Below, piece after piece: positions 44,743 to 55,400 of a DNA stretch of 64,000 bases; position 1 is the stretch's first letter, and every line of letters starts with the position of its first letter. A program made the position numbers and the translations under genes. The notes beneath the pieces are model-generated. The model made no database searches. It saw nothing but the letters and a program-made list of their open reading frames with translations, and was not told the origin of the DNA. This DNA is from Kappaphycus alvarezii. Taxonomy: Eukaryota > Rhodophyta > Florideophyceae > Gigartinales > Solieriaceae. The DNA is taken from positions 620,001-684,000 of the forward strand of contig NADL03000596.1 of the NCBI GenBank assembly GCA_002205965.3. Reading direction: 5' to 3'.

Positions 44743-45331
44743 TGCAATATTTGCAGAATACTGTCTGTGGATACTTTGCCGCGGATGAGGGCTTGAAGTA
44801 ACTTGACGGTGCCAGGGTTGTTACCGTGCGCTTTGAGGACAAATTTGTGCAGTATTGGGTTGCAGTAAGGCAAAACAGAACAGAAAAAATTTTCTCCTCC
44901 AGCTTGTATCAAAGGATAATGTTGATGTTTTAGAATCGATTGTTGCACTTGCCAAAACCTTGCCGCAATCATACAGTCCATCGTTCCGTCAATCATGCCC
45001 TGAGTCCCACCCCGGCCCCGTTCGGTAGTGTAGCTCTCAACTGTTAAGGTCAAAGATTTCATATATTTCCCGAAAATCACCAATTACAATGGTTGTAATG
45101 TTTTGGATGTACATACAATACCGTAGGTTGTGCGGTATGATTCGGAATAATGTGGATAAATACTTTTTGGCGGACAAGTATGAAAAAAACATGAATAGAC
45201 GGAGAATTGGCAGATGGCAGATTACGGCTCCAGCAAGGATTGAGTGAAGCAAACGAGAAAGCTTTCAAGAGTATGGTGTATCTGGCTGGTAAATTTGGAT
45301 TTCTGCTTGAGTGTATGAATACAAGATGTGA

Positions 45332-45658
45332 TTGTTACTTGGGCACATTGAAATTCACTGCACAGTAGTGTGCCGCATGCAGTTGAAGGGAAAGGTGGCA
45401 GAATTGGATAAGGAGGAAGAAGAGTCAGTAGTGCAGTTCGACTTTGAGATCGGCGGGAAGGGTACAGTCAAGTCATGCATACACATCGAGGGGGAAGGTG
45501 GGCCGCCGGGGGAGTGGCTCATAATTTTCTCTATTTTGCCCCAGTTACAGCAGAATTCAAATGCCGGTGAAATATGTAGACCAGGGCGGCAAGGAAGCCA
45601 ATGTCGACTGGTACTTAGGGGTTGGAGGGCGGCAGACTGGTGGCGGAATGGCGACTAA
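45332..45658 (+). CDS. Unassigned ORF, possible host gene piece
   Basis: A 108-codon frame whose middle, VAELDKEEEESVVQFDFEIG followed by GKGTVKSCIHIEGEGG and EWLIIFS, has a coding look and host-like composition: acidic, then beta-rich. The pattern vaguely recalls the C-terminal part of small mitochondrial inner-membrane assembly proteins (Coa1/Tim21 type), but this is a resemblance in texture only. The first 20 codons and everything after EWLIIFS look non-coding, so this may be one exon or a broken copy. It stands alone between GTACTGTAC clusters. Confidence 0.25.
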   Translation: MLLGHIEIHCTVVCRMQLKGKVAELDKEEEESVVQFDFEIGGKGTVKSCIHIEGEGGPPGEWLIIFSILPQLQQNSNAGEICRPGRQGSQCRLVLRGWRAADWWRNGD

Positions 45659-45879
45659 CTGTGGTGCCAACGCGTGTGATTTTCGAGATCCTGTAATGTG
45701 TTGTGCATCGAGGAAGCGGACCGCCCCTCGACAGCTGGAATTTCGCAGGCTGTGCCCCCCCATCGTTTGGGTGCAGCTCTTCCAGGCACATTCCACCTCT
45801 TTTGTACGCCGTTGCTGTACCGTACTATACGTACGAGAAAAAATTTGAAAATGCATTCACTTGTTCTGTACAGCAACAG

Positions 45880-46165
45880 TTACTGTACTGTACTGTACAA
45901 GTGTACTGTAGAGTGGATAGTGCTGGACGGCGGACATACGTACAGAATGTACAGTAGGTACAAAGACAGCGTACAGTGCAGAACTGTCCAGTACTGTACA
46001 GTACAGTTGTGTTTCTTTTGTACTGTGTACAGTAGTCGGAAAGAATCTCCCGCTTTCTCCGGCGGCCAAGAGGCATCAAGTAGGCGCACTTGGGTGGGGA
46101 AGAGTTTTTTTACATACTGTACTGTATATTGTACAGTGCTGTACAGTACAGTACAGTGCAGTAGT
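45880..46165. repeat. GTACTGTAC palindromic simple repeat, cluster 3
   Basis: The densest cluster: many TACTGTACTGTAC and GTACAGTACAGT units are interspersed with unique DNA over nearly 300 bases, 400 bases upstream of the kinase start. Confidence 0.9.
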
Positions 46166-46567
46166 GCCCATATTGGCCTTCTGATTCACCACTTTTATAT
46201 ACAAACGTTTCACGTCAAACGTGCCCATTTCCGCCACCTTGCCACCCTCGCTTTTCGCTTCGCTTCATTTTCCCCAACCCCCCCTTTCGTCTCCCACTGC
46301 CACACGAGACTCACTTCATCCCAAGAAAAACCATCCCTCCTCACTCATTCCCATCTTCAACCCTTTCCCTTGCCATTCAAGCTCAAAAAAACACCCACCA
46401 TTTCCTTCTCCCCTTCCAACTCCATCCCCCAACCATCTTCTCCTACCACTATTGCAACCAAGCGCAAGCAGTCTGCATTCAACCCCTTTTTCTAGCCATA
46501 ATTTTCTCCATCATCCTGTAAGCTAACGTACTTCCTCTTCTTTCTGTGCGCCTTGGGCGCCAATATC

Positions 46568-49255
46568 ATGCACCACCATCATCCCAATTCTTCTCCAAAG
46601 ACTGCACAAACGGACCTCTGGCGAGTGTCAAATCTCAATATTCCGGCAACCCCTGCCTGCGAAGATACTATGTCTGTCGGTTCAGATGCCGATTGGCAGT
46701 ACAAAATGGCGTCAGATTCAGAGGTTTCCGATCCAATAGTACCGCAATACCAACTCAACCCAATGCACCCTTCCACAGTCGTCCAGCATCAATCTCAACA
46801 TCCTCCACCAAACCCTGAACACGTGCAATTCACCTCTGATCTTGATGAAAATGAGCTTCCTCAACCATCTATTATCCCAGGTTACCATGGCGCAACACCA
46901 GGGCCGCCTTGCCAAGTACTTTCGAAAAACCCACACATCAACGTTCACATTCATTTCCCCACTTTCACCAACCTCGTACATCCGAACAACATCAATCTCA
47001 TACGTTCCCCAATTTGGTCCATCAACACAATCCACAGCATTCCGCTCCCAACTCAAACCCTCATAATTCAGCCAAATTCTTCCCACGCCTCCCACAGCCA
47101 AAAAAAATATCGATACAGCCTACGCTCTCTCCTCCAATCCCAATTCCACGAGTAGCCCCTTCGCTCCAAATTCATCTCCTTCACCCTCTCATCCGACTCA
47201 TCACATGAATCGCAAAAGGTCTCGTCAAAATCCGTCTCGTCTGTCATGGCTAACTGTCCAAAACCCCTCTTTCCTCTCTCGTTGACGACGCATCTCGTTT
47301 ACGTATAAGCTCGGGCCAAGGTTTCGCACCTAGTTCTGGTCATGCATCCAGTCGCAGCTCTGGCTCTCTATTCTCTGGTGAGCATAGGCTTTCAGCTATC
47401 CGCATGCCTTTTCGTGAAAGCAAGGTTCGTCTCGGTGGCACTCGTCTCGCTGTCTCAAAAGCTAATCAAAAACGTGGTAACGCTGTTATTTCTTCCGGGG
47501 ATGTCTCCCCGATTGCACAAATTGCAACATCTTCCACTCGACCCGCCACCTTTTTTACGTCGCCAAATTTAGTGCCGTCGTCATGGAGTGATGCACCTCA
47601 TACCAACCTCCATGCTAACCGCCCACTTAGCACACAATCGGAAGGTGTCCCATCCCATCAACAGGGTGCCACATTCTCGCAGTATACTACTACGGCCCAG
47701 AGACCGCTAAGCACGCCGAATCATAGTGTTTCTGCCTTTCAGAAAGTCAAAGGGGGGCTCACAGACGTGTTTATCGAACAGGCCGCATTCACTACGATTG
47801 CCGATTCCAAACAGCAATCAGAGTCGAAAGCGTACCAGATGACTATGAAGCCCACAAGTAGGGACATGTCATTTCTGGAATGTGTGGTTGAGGTACTTAA
47901 AGGAGCCACTGTTCTCAAAAGGAAGAACTTCATTCATGCCCATGAGGCCACAATATGGCTCACAACAGACATGAAGGCCGTCAAATATAGGATAACCAAG
48001 AAAGGCTCAGCGCCAGTCGATTACACCCTTTCCCTCAGCAGAGTGAGGAAGCTTAAGGGTACAGAGCGGGATATAAGCTTGGAGATGATGGATGAGAAGA
48101 AGCCGTTTGATTTTGTGTTTCCTTCACGAGAACGAGCGGAAATATGGCTCAGCGGATTGTGCTGTCTTGTTCCAGCGCACGCAAGTGTAAAGTCGCGAAA
48201 TCGACGATGGCAACAGCGTGCTACTACGATCCATTGTTGGACTCCTGGAATGGAAAGCCTCTGGCGACACGGAAGCAGTTGAAGGAGTTCATATTGCTGG
48301 GATCAATTGGACGAGGTTCGTTTGGAAAAGTGAAGTTGGCATTTTCTTCGGTTGAGAGAAAGTTTTTCGCTGTGAAAGTGCTCTCTAAGGCAATGATGCG
48401 AAAGCGTAATCGTGTATCTCCCTTGGAAAGAAGCGCGCGCAACAACATCGATCAGTCAGGCCAGTTCACGGCAGCACATGTTAATGAGATTACTGTTATG
48501 CGGAGACTAGATCATGACAACGTTATGAGAATGAGGTGTGTCTTTGATAACGTGGAGGAAGATAGGTTGTACATTGTGATTGAATACCTTGCCAAGGGAC
48601 CTATCATGAGCTCCTCGAAACTAACAGGGGCACGACGTCTAACCGAAAATCGGGCCGATCAGCATTTGTCGATGTTCTGACTGGGCTGGATTACTTGCAC
48701 CAAAACAATATCGCCCATCGGGATATCAAACCGGACAATTTGCTGGAGTCTGGTGATGGGACGGTGAAGATTTCGGACTTTGGGGCTGCAGTTTTGTACG
48801 AAGGAGAAAATATTGATGGTGATGAAAACCAGGGTTACGACACTGTGGGCACACCTGCGTTTACTGCGCCTGAGCTTTGCATTAGCGATAACAGCCCGAC
48901 TGGAACAGGAAGGAGTTTCGCTGCAGATATTTGGTCTTTAGGTGCGACACTGTTTTACATGGTGTACGGTCGAGCACCCTTCTATGCAAGGTCAGTGTTC
49001 GAAATGTACGACGCAATATGCAATCAGGAATTTGGTTTTCCAGATACACCTGCTGTCTCGAAAAGTCTGCAGTCTCTCATCCGACGGATGCTTGAGAAGG
49101 ACCCATACCGGAGGGCGACGGTAGCAGAGATTTCAGAGAGTCCGTGGTTGACCGAAAGTGTGGAGGTTGCTGAGAAATTGCTCGCTTTAAGACGCCACAT
49201 CGCGCAGCGAAGCGCCGTTATGGGGAACGCGACAACCGCAGTATCATCAGTGTAG
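46568..49255 (+). pseudogene. PH-domain protein kinase, CaMKK-like, frames broken
   Basis: A host kinase gene of the CaMKK/SnRK-activating group, whose members phosphorylate the activation loop of AMPK/SnRK1-type kinases in the cytosol. The first ATG is at 46,568; 46,568-47,155 is an unstructured His/Pro/Ser-rich region. From 47,404 a frame holds a PH-like domain (MSFLECVVEVLKGATVLKRK ... FDFVFPSRERAEIWLSGL, to about 48,170). The catalytic domain follows in a second frame: IGRGSFGKVKLA (P-loop), FAVKVLSK (Lys) and an Arg/Pro-type insert before the C-helix that is usual in CaMKKs. After a slip near 48,660 a third frame gives HRDIKPDN, ISDFGAAV, GTPAFTAPEL and DIWSLGATLFYMVYGRAPF, ending at 49,255. 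All catalytic residues are present. The slips near 48,200 and 48,660 cannot be introns of normal size, so this is a recent pseudogene or contains sequencing indels. Confidence 0.7.
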
Positions 49256-50087
49256 CACGGGACTGGTAAGAGGCAGAGCACAAAGGTAGGAGTTAAAACT
49301 TGTTTGTTTAGACAGTATTTGTGTAGGCAGATTTGAATGGACCAGTGAGGGGAACGCATGATTCCGTTGGAACTGCTTGTGGACTTCTGGGTGCCAAGCA
49401 AAGGCCGTCGAAGTATATGTAAATCTGTTGTATAGAGTAATATTTGAGTGACCGCCAATGGCAACCATACTCTAGCGTCAAGTTACGGAGTCTGTACAGA
49501 AAAAAATTCGGACATGCGGAACATGACCCGTCATGGTCTATGTACGGTACTTTAAAACTTTCAGTGTCAATCTACAGCACTTGTTTTGTCCTCAGTAGCC
49601 CGTGGAACATCATCAGAGGCATGTTCGCTGGCACACCATTTCGCTGAGTCAAATTCTTTGTAGGGATCATTTTCGTATTCCTGCCAACGACCCAAAACCA
49701 CATACTGTCCAGGGATGTCGAACGTCAAAAATGAGATCCGTGTGCACATGGATGTGAATGAGATCTGCCAACTTTACCACGACGATCAAAAGTCAGTCCC
49801 GAAAAGTAACAACAGCATACAAATGTCCTAAACCTACGCTCGCTGGTCAAGACATTACCTCTCCCTGTACAACCGCCATTATCCACCAGGATTTCCGGCC
49901 CCACATTCCCTCACACCAATGTCATTGCACATTTCCCTTCACAATGCATAGTTACTGTAATGTTCAAGTTGCGCAAGCTTGGCTATACAAGAGCAATCTT
50001 TGACGCAGAGTGTAGAATGAACAGCGCTTCTGGAACGGATTTTGACTAGCGAGGGAAGTATGAAAGCCGGGTGTGTATTGTAATCAG
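49256..50087. other. Spacer between convergent genes
   Basis: About 830 bases between the stop of the kinase and the stop of the minus-strand hypothetical gene. Nothing coding is supported. Both 3' untranslated regions must lie here, but no clear polyadenylation signal was chosen. Confidence 0.4.
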
Positions 50088-50979
50088 TTATTGTCTTTTA
50101 GAAGTGTCTGGTTGCCCTTTGATTAGCTTGCCATCTTTACCTATCTCCCATACGTCCTCAACGTCGGCCATGTCGTTGTCGGTCAACGCTTGAAAGGTGG
50201 GCGATGGCTTGTTGTAGCGCAGTTGTGTGGCGAGTTTGTTAGTTCCATTTTCAAAAAAAGGGCCAACGGCATGAGACGAATTAATTAATTCGCGGAGCGG
50301 TGGGGACAATTGTGAGATTGGAAGCCGATTGATCAAGTGCATAGGGTGGCTGTGGAATGGGAAAGGAAGGTGTGGAAGAGGGTCAGGAAAGCGGAATGGA
50401 AAGTTGGTGCGTTTTTGAAAGCCGAAATTCGAGACAGCACCGGGAAGTATATGGGTGACTGCCGAAGGCGGATGTGAATCGAATGGATGGGGATTAGGGG
50501 CGGTGACTCCATAGGCGGAGTGGCCGAGGGAAGCGGAAGAAGGTGGGGGCTTGGAAGGGGGAAAGGGGAAGCATTAGGGGCTTTGTGGGTTGGAGGTGGA
50601 GGGAGTGAACGATAGTACGTGTGGGTTTGAAAAGGATATCTGAAAAGAGGAGGTGGAGGGGTAGGTTGAGGTTTAAGCGGGCTTGAGGCGGGCAAGTGAT
50701 CGTCATGCGGGGATTGTTTGGGAAGGTTGATGATGGAGGAAGGAGAGGGGTGTTGGTATTCGGGGGTTTGGGCACGGATGGGATGGATTTGCTGTGATGT
50801 AGAGGAAGGGGGGACGGGGGGGTGGGAGAGAGTTGAAGAGAGGCTTTCAGGGCACGCAATTTTGCTTCGAGAAGACGATGGCGTAGTTTTTGACGAGATT
50901 GAAAGAGAGTGACAAGGTGATGATCAGGGGAAAGGGGGAGGTTGGAGGAAGAAGGGGAGGTGGAATGAGGTGCGGCCAT
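50088..50979 (-). CDS. Hypothetical Pro/Ser-rich protein, frames uncertain
   Basis: A likely host gene read on the minus strand. From an ATG at 50,979 one frame gives MAAPHSTSPSSSNLPLSPDH and then a short basic helix, SRQKLRHRLLEAKLRALKAS, before a long Pro/Ser/Leu-rich region. From about 50,570 a different frame reads SSASLGHSAYGVTAPNPHPF and continues without interruption to the stop at 50,088, through GPFFENGTNKLATQLRYNKP and the acidic end DMADVEDVWEIGKDGKLIKG. Two frames must be joined, either by a small intron near 50,570 or by an indel. No known domain is recognised; the terminal 80 codons look the most conserved. It is convergent with the kinase, and its upstream side carries a GTACTGTAC cluster at 51,170. 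Confidence 0.4.
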
Positions 50980-52499
50980 ACATGCTAGCTAGAAGAAAGA
51001 GGAAGGAAGGGAGAGATGGGAGGAGGATTTTGCAGGGAAATAGAGGGTGGCAGCGACGGGTCAAAGTAGATCCGATGGGCGACAGGGCTGGGGGCGCGTA
51101 GACGACAAGGACGGGATCACGGCATCCGGAGGACAGTAAGGAATGGAGTACAATTGTACTCTGTAGCACTATACTGTACAGTACAGTATTACTTTTACTT
51201 CTGTAGTATCAACTTGTACAATACTCTACTGTACTTTAGGGTTTATAGGGGGATTTACTAAATAAATTAAATTAATCTCAATTTGCAGTTGAAAACATGA
51301 GGAAAGAGCTTAAAGAGAAACTTTTCCTTTTTCCGAAGACGGACTTGCGGGACCTGCTCGCCGGAATATCAAACTATCAAACCCATGCTGCGCTTTCATA
51401 CGTTACTAAGGATACAGTAGGCCTCAAGACAATTGAAACTGGGTGGTGGACGACGTGCGGTTCCAATTGCCACCGGCCCCAAATAAACTGCAAGTGTGTT
51501 TAGGCCCGTGCATCGCTCGTGGAAAAGGCCTACTTGCTCCTCTCTGTTGCCATTACCCATCACTGCAACCATCTTCTTTTACGGTGATTCTCGTGTGCAG
51601 CAGTATATTCCTTCCAAACTCAGCAATTCACAGACTGAAATGTTGTCTTCTTTTTTGTAGTTACCCGCCTCATAGAATCTGACAGCTCTTTTTCTACATG
51701 TCTACAACAATTGAAACAAAGGCACTTCCTGCGCTTATATGCTTAAATATACCCGTACACTCCCAAAAGTTCATGCTCGTATAAGTCGGGAGTTACATAG
51801 TTTAGTATCGACGCAAGGAAACGAAAGGGGGAGGGTACATTGACAAAAGAGATCCTCTCGTGAAGGTGATTCACACTAATGCAATGTCCATGTAAAAGTA
51901 CAGTACCGTACAGTACAGTACTGGCAAAAGGCAGTTCCCAATCACGCCTGCAATGAAAAATCAATTACGCAACAGATAATGTAATTTGGATGTATAGAAT
52001 TAGCTTATCTTCGTATTCGTAATGTTGACAACAGATGTCACCTAAAGCCATGATAGTGGCGCAGAAATGCCGAATTTTTTACATTGATACTGAATTCAGA
52101 AGTGTGGCATTTTTCGAGATCAAAAGAGCTTATAAAGATAGTAAAAGGTCGAAGTAGAATCCTTTCCTTTGCGAGAGGGCAACCCTAGCATTCCGTTGTC
52201 TATGACATAGTCGGATCCTGCAGCGGACACCTGTTATACTAATGCCATAAAGTTTGAAAAGTCAATGCCTTCAGTCTGATTGCAAAACCCTCAATTCCTC
52301 TTGTCATTGCTCCAGAGATCCATGTAACAAATGCAAACTGTAGCTTGTGTAAGCAGCAAAATTACGTTGAAGATAACGCAAGCATAATCATGGTCGGGCT
52401 ACGTACGAAGCCACTGTTGCCTAAAAATCTACCGTACGAACCGCGTAAAGGGATTCTTACGCTGACCACAAACGTATTGTATCGCAAAAGAGAGCTCTC
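50980..52499. other. Spacer with GTAC repeats
   Basis: GTACTGTAC-type clusters lie at 51,170-51,240 and 51,896-51,922. A 68-codon frame at 51,297-51,503 (KEKLFLFPKTDLRDLLAGIS) has a coding look but no recognised family. The rest is unremarkable. Confidence 0.4.
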
Positions 52500-55400
52500 A
52501 AATAGAAATACCTAATTGAGAGCAGGAGGGTTTTGTATCTTTCCTTCATTTTCATCCGAGCATGTTACTGACACCCAGTTTTCATGTTTTGTATCCCTCA
52601 GTGAATTCAGAAAAAGTACTTGCTTGGGAAGTTTTGGGTGGTTTAATTTTGAAAGATATCGTGACTGTTATAGTCGGTTGGGAACAGTTGCTTGCGATTG
52701 CAGGGGAGATTGAAAAAAGCAAGAATGGCGGTTTAAGCAGAAGTGGTGTTTCATTTAAGATTATCTAGTCCGTTCCCTAGTACATGTTAAACGTTATCTT
52801 GGGTACTCTAGATTGTGAAAATTGACCAAATATTTTAATCTCTATCCCGGTGTCCTGCAGTGATGCTGAATTGTGGAGCAATATTTTTATTGAGGCCCAC
52901 AATTTATATTTATTATGAATCATCAAGGAATAATTTTATCTATTTTACACTGGCACTATTTTATGCTGAATTCAGTGTGAAATAATTTTATGTCCTACAG
53001 TTGGGTTTTTATATTATACAGGCTATAATTATTGCATTTATGCTACCAACAAATTATTATCTGGATGATTGCTTACCTGGAAAATACTGCAATAATTATG
53101 CTCAGCCTGAATTATGTCTGCCAAAATTATTGAACGGCTCACCTGATTTTTGTAGCAGGTTCACCCTGGTGTAGAGTATAAGTAGTCTAGGTTGTTAGAA
53201 ATATTTTTACATCCTCGGGCTATCGAAATATTCCCCTCGATCAGATATTATTAAATTTAGTTTTCTATTCATTATTCATTCTAAGTCCAATTGTGGCATT
53301 TATTTATTTATTCAAGTTGTAACTATTTATTATTATTTGGATCTACCTATCCCAATTATTTTGCATAGATACCCTGGCCGCTGTTGTATTTACTTCTTTA
53401 CGAATAATGAATTGATTTGGTACGAATAATTGTTGTCTGATTACTGGGCGAGTTCTCACTCTAGCAACACGAGCTAGTCGTTATCTCAAGTGGATGCGGA
53501 GTAATGAACACTATGATAGTTTAGTTTTTTGTGTGCATGAGATAAGGCATGGACAAAGAGTAATGATGACGTCTCCAGGTAATGTTACGAAAAAATCCTG
53601 CGGTGGTCGAAAAATTCACGGCAGTGGACAGAGCAATTATTTTGATAATTATAATCAATAAATGTTGGGGACGGGTATTCACTCAGATAGATCTCACAGA
53701 CAAGGAACTTACTATGAAGTTAATCTCGCATTCTGGCCGATCATCACTCACGGTTCTTTCCATTCATTCACTTAAAATGTCAGGGACCTTGACGCGCTTC
53801 CTCTGACGTTTATGATTCACTCGACCTTGCGTGACTAAAAGATACTTTTACAGTCATGCACTGCCAGTTGGGATTCTGTCAAGTTTTGCAAACAATGGAA
53901 TGCTGAAAGCAGGAGTTTGAGAAACAATAATGTGAATAGTCTATCAGAGGGAAAGTAAAGAACTCTAGAGGCTTTCAAGCAGTCATGTTATCAGGTCTTA
54001 ATATTTATTTGTCAGACGAGACCGAATTTTTCGATAAATAAACATCTGGCTCTTAAGAGCACGTACAGTATAGTCTGCTTTTTTGACCCCTTAATGTTTC
54101 TCTAAATGATGGTACTACCGTTTGTTCCGAAATATTTTTGCCGTAACATTATGCCTAGAATCCGATTTTGGCAAACTATTGATACTTTTCTAGAACATTT
54201 CTCAAAAATCACGGGGAAGGTACCAGAACTGCTCTTTAAAACATTTAATTTCGCATGGTTCAATTACGACATAGGTGTGGTATATTTCCATCTGAAAATC
54301 TTAGCAGATGATAATAAAGCATCTGATTATCTTGTCCACAAGGTTTAGGAGTGAGCAAGAGCGGGTTAAAAAGATGCCCAAAATGTTAGATCTTGAGATT
54401 GTTTCAGGGTTATTCCATTTGCGAGACATAGACCTATCTTGGAACGCTTCATTACAGAAAAGAAGGGAACGCGATTTAATAGAATGAGAAAATTTAAAGT
54501 AATTGAAGTTATCCGTCTAGTATTCCTTCCTGAAGAAAAAAATTGATATCTTTTCGACTCTTTCTTTGCACCTATTCATGTCAATACGCCTTCTTTTCTC
54601 GGAGATCATTTATATTTTCTAAATAAACGAAAACCTTGTCACCTTAAAGAGAGTATTCTGGTAAACTCTTGCAGAGGAATGTCCGGAGAAACCCATATAG
54701 GAAGAGAAAGGGATTATATTGCGTTTGGGTTGTAGTCAAAGTCTGAGGAGCTTCATCGGATGTAAATTCTTATATAATACTAGAGAATGGAAACAAAAAT
54801 TGCCGATTTGGTCTTCCAAATTTTGCTCCGGTGAGATAGAAGCATATTTAAATACACTAACCCTATGACATACTTCAAGTACAGAATATACGGATTTCGT
54901 CAAGAGAATTAGTGCTGTTCACAAATGTGGTATTTTTACTCGGAGGTTGCTCTTGCGGCCACAGAGACTACAAGGGCCTCTGACCTAGAGTTGCTCCATC
55001 CAAACGTAGATACTGGAGGGGTTGATTCCCTTCTTGGTAGTGCAAAACAGTTTCGCCTGGCACTTATAATATGGCAGGTGTCAATATTGAGTCCACTGAC
55101 CTGTACTTTACTTCCCATGTACGAGAACTGATTGAGACTTAGGGTAAATTGGGTACAAGCTCCAAAAGAAATCGATAGCACAGAGGCGAATAGAGCATAT
55201 GAAAAAGATTAAAGGACTTATACAACATACCTCGGCAACATTCCAGTAGTCGCATCATGGCCTCTCGAGATTCAACTGATCTCTTTCAATTTAATCATGT
55301 AAATTCAACCATCAATAGCTCGAAAGTCATATAATTCCGAGTAGAATTACTTAAGATGGGAAAGAAATTTTTCTATTTCAGGGAAAGATTTCGGAAGTCT

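Larger units (their letters stand above)
43091..46567. other. Spacer with GTACTGTAC repeat clusters
   Basis: No gene is firmly supported over 3.5 kb. The stretch holds several clusters of the palindromic GTACTGTAC/CTGTACAG motif (43,728-43,752, 44,568-44,640, 44,713-44,742, 45,880-46,165), one 20-bp tandem duplication, and two frames that might be pieces of host genes (minus 44,700-45,083 and plus 45,332-45,658). From 46,230 to 46,500 it is C-rich, like the leader of a host gene, and runs into the kinase. Confidence 0.5.

Noticed and set aside
45698-46495. 265-codon plus-strand frame through the GTACTGTAC cluster
   Set aside because: The translation is dominated by the repeat (YCTV-like runs) and C-rich leader. 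No domain; judged a composition artefact.
53582-53806. FTQIDLTD phrase like a retroelement reverse transcriptase
   Set aside because: No further reverse-transcriptase landmark was found on either side in any frame; a single short phrase is not enough.
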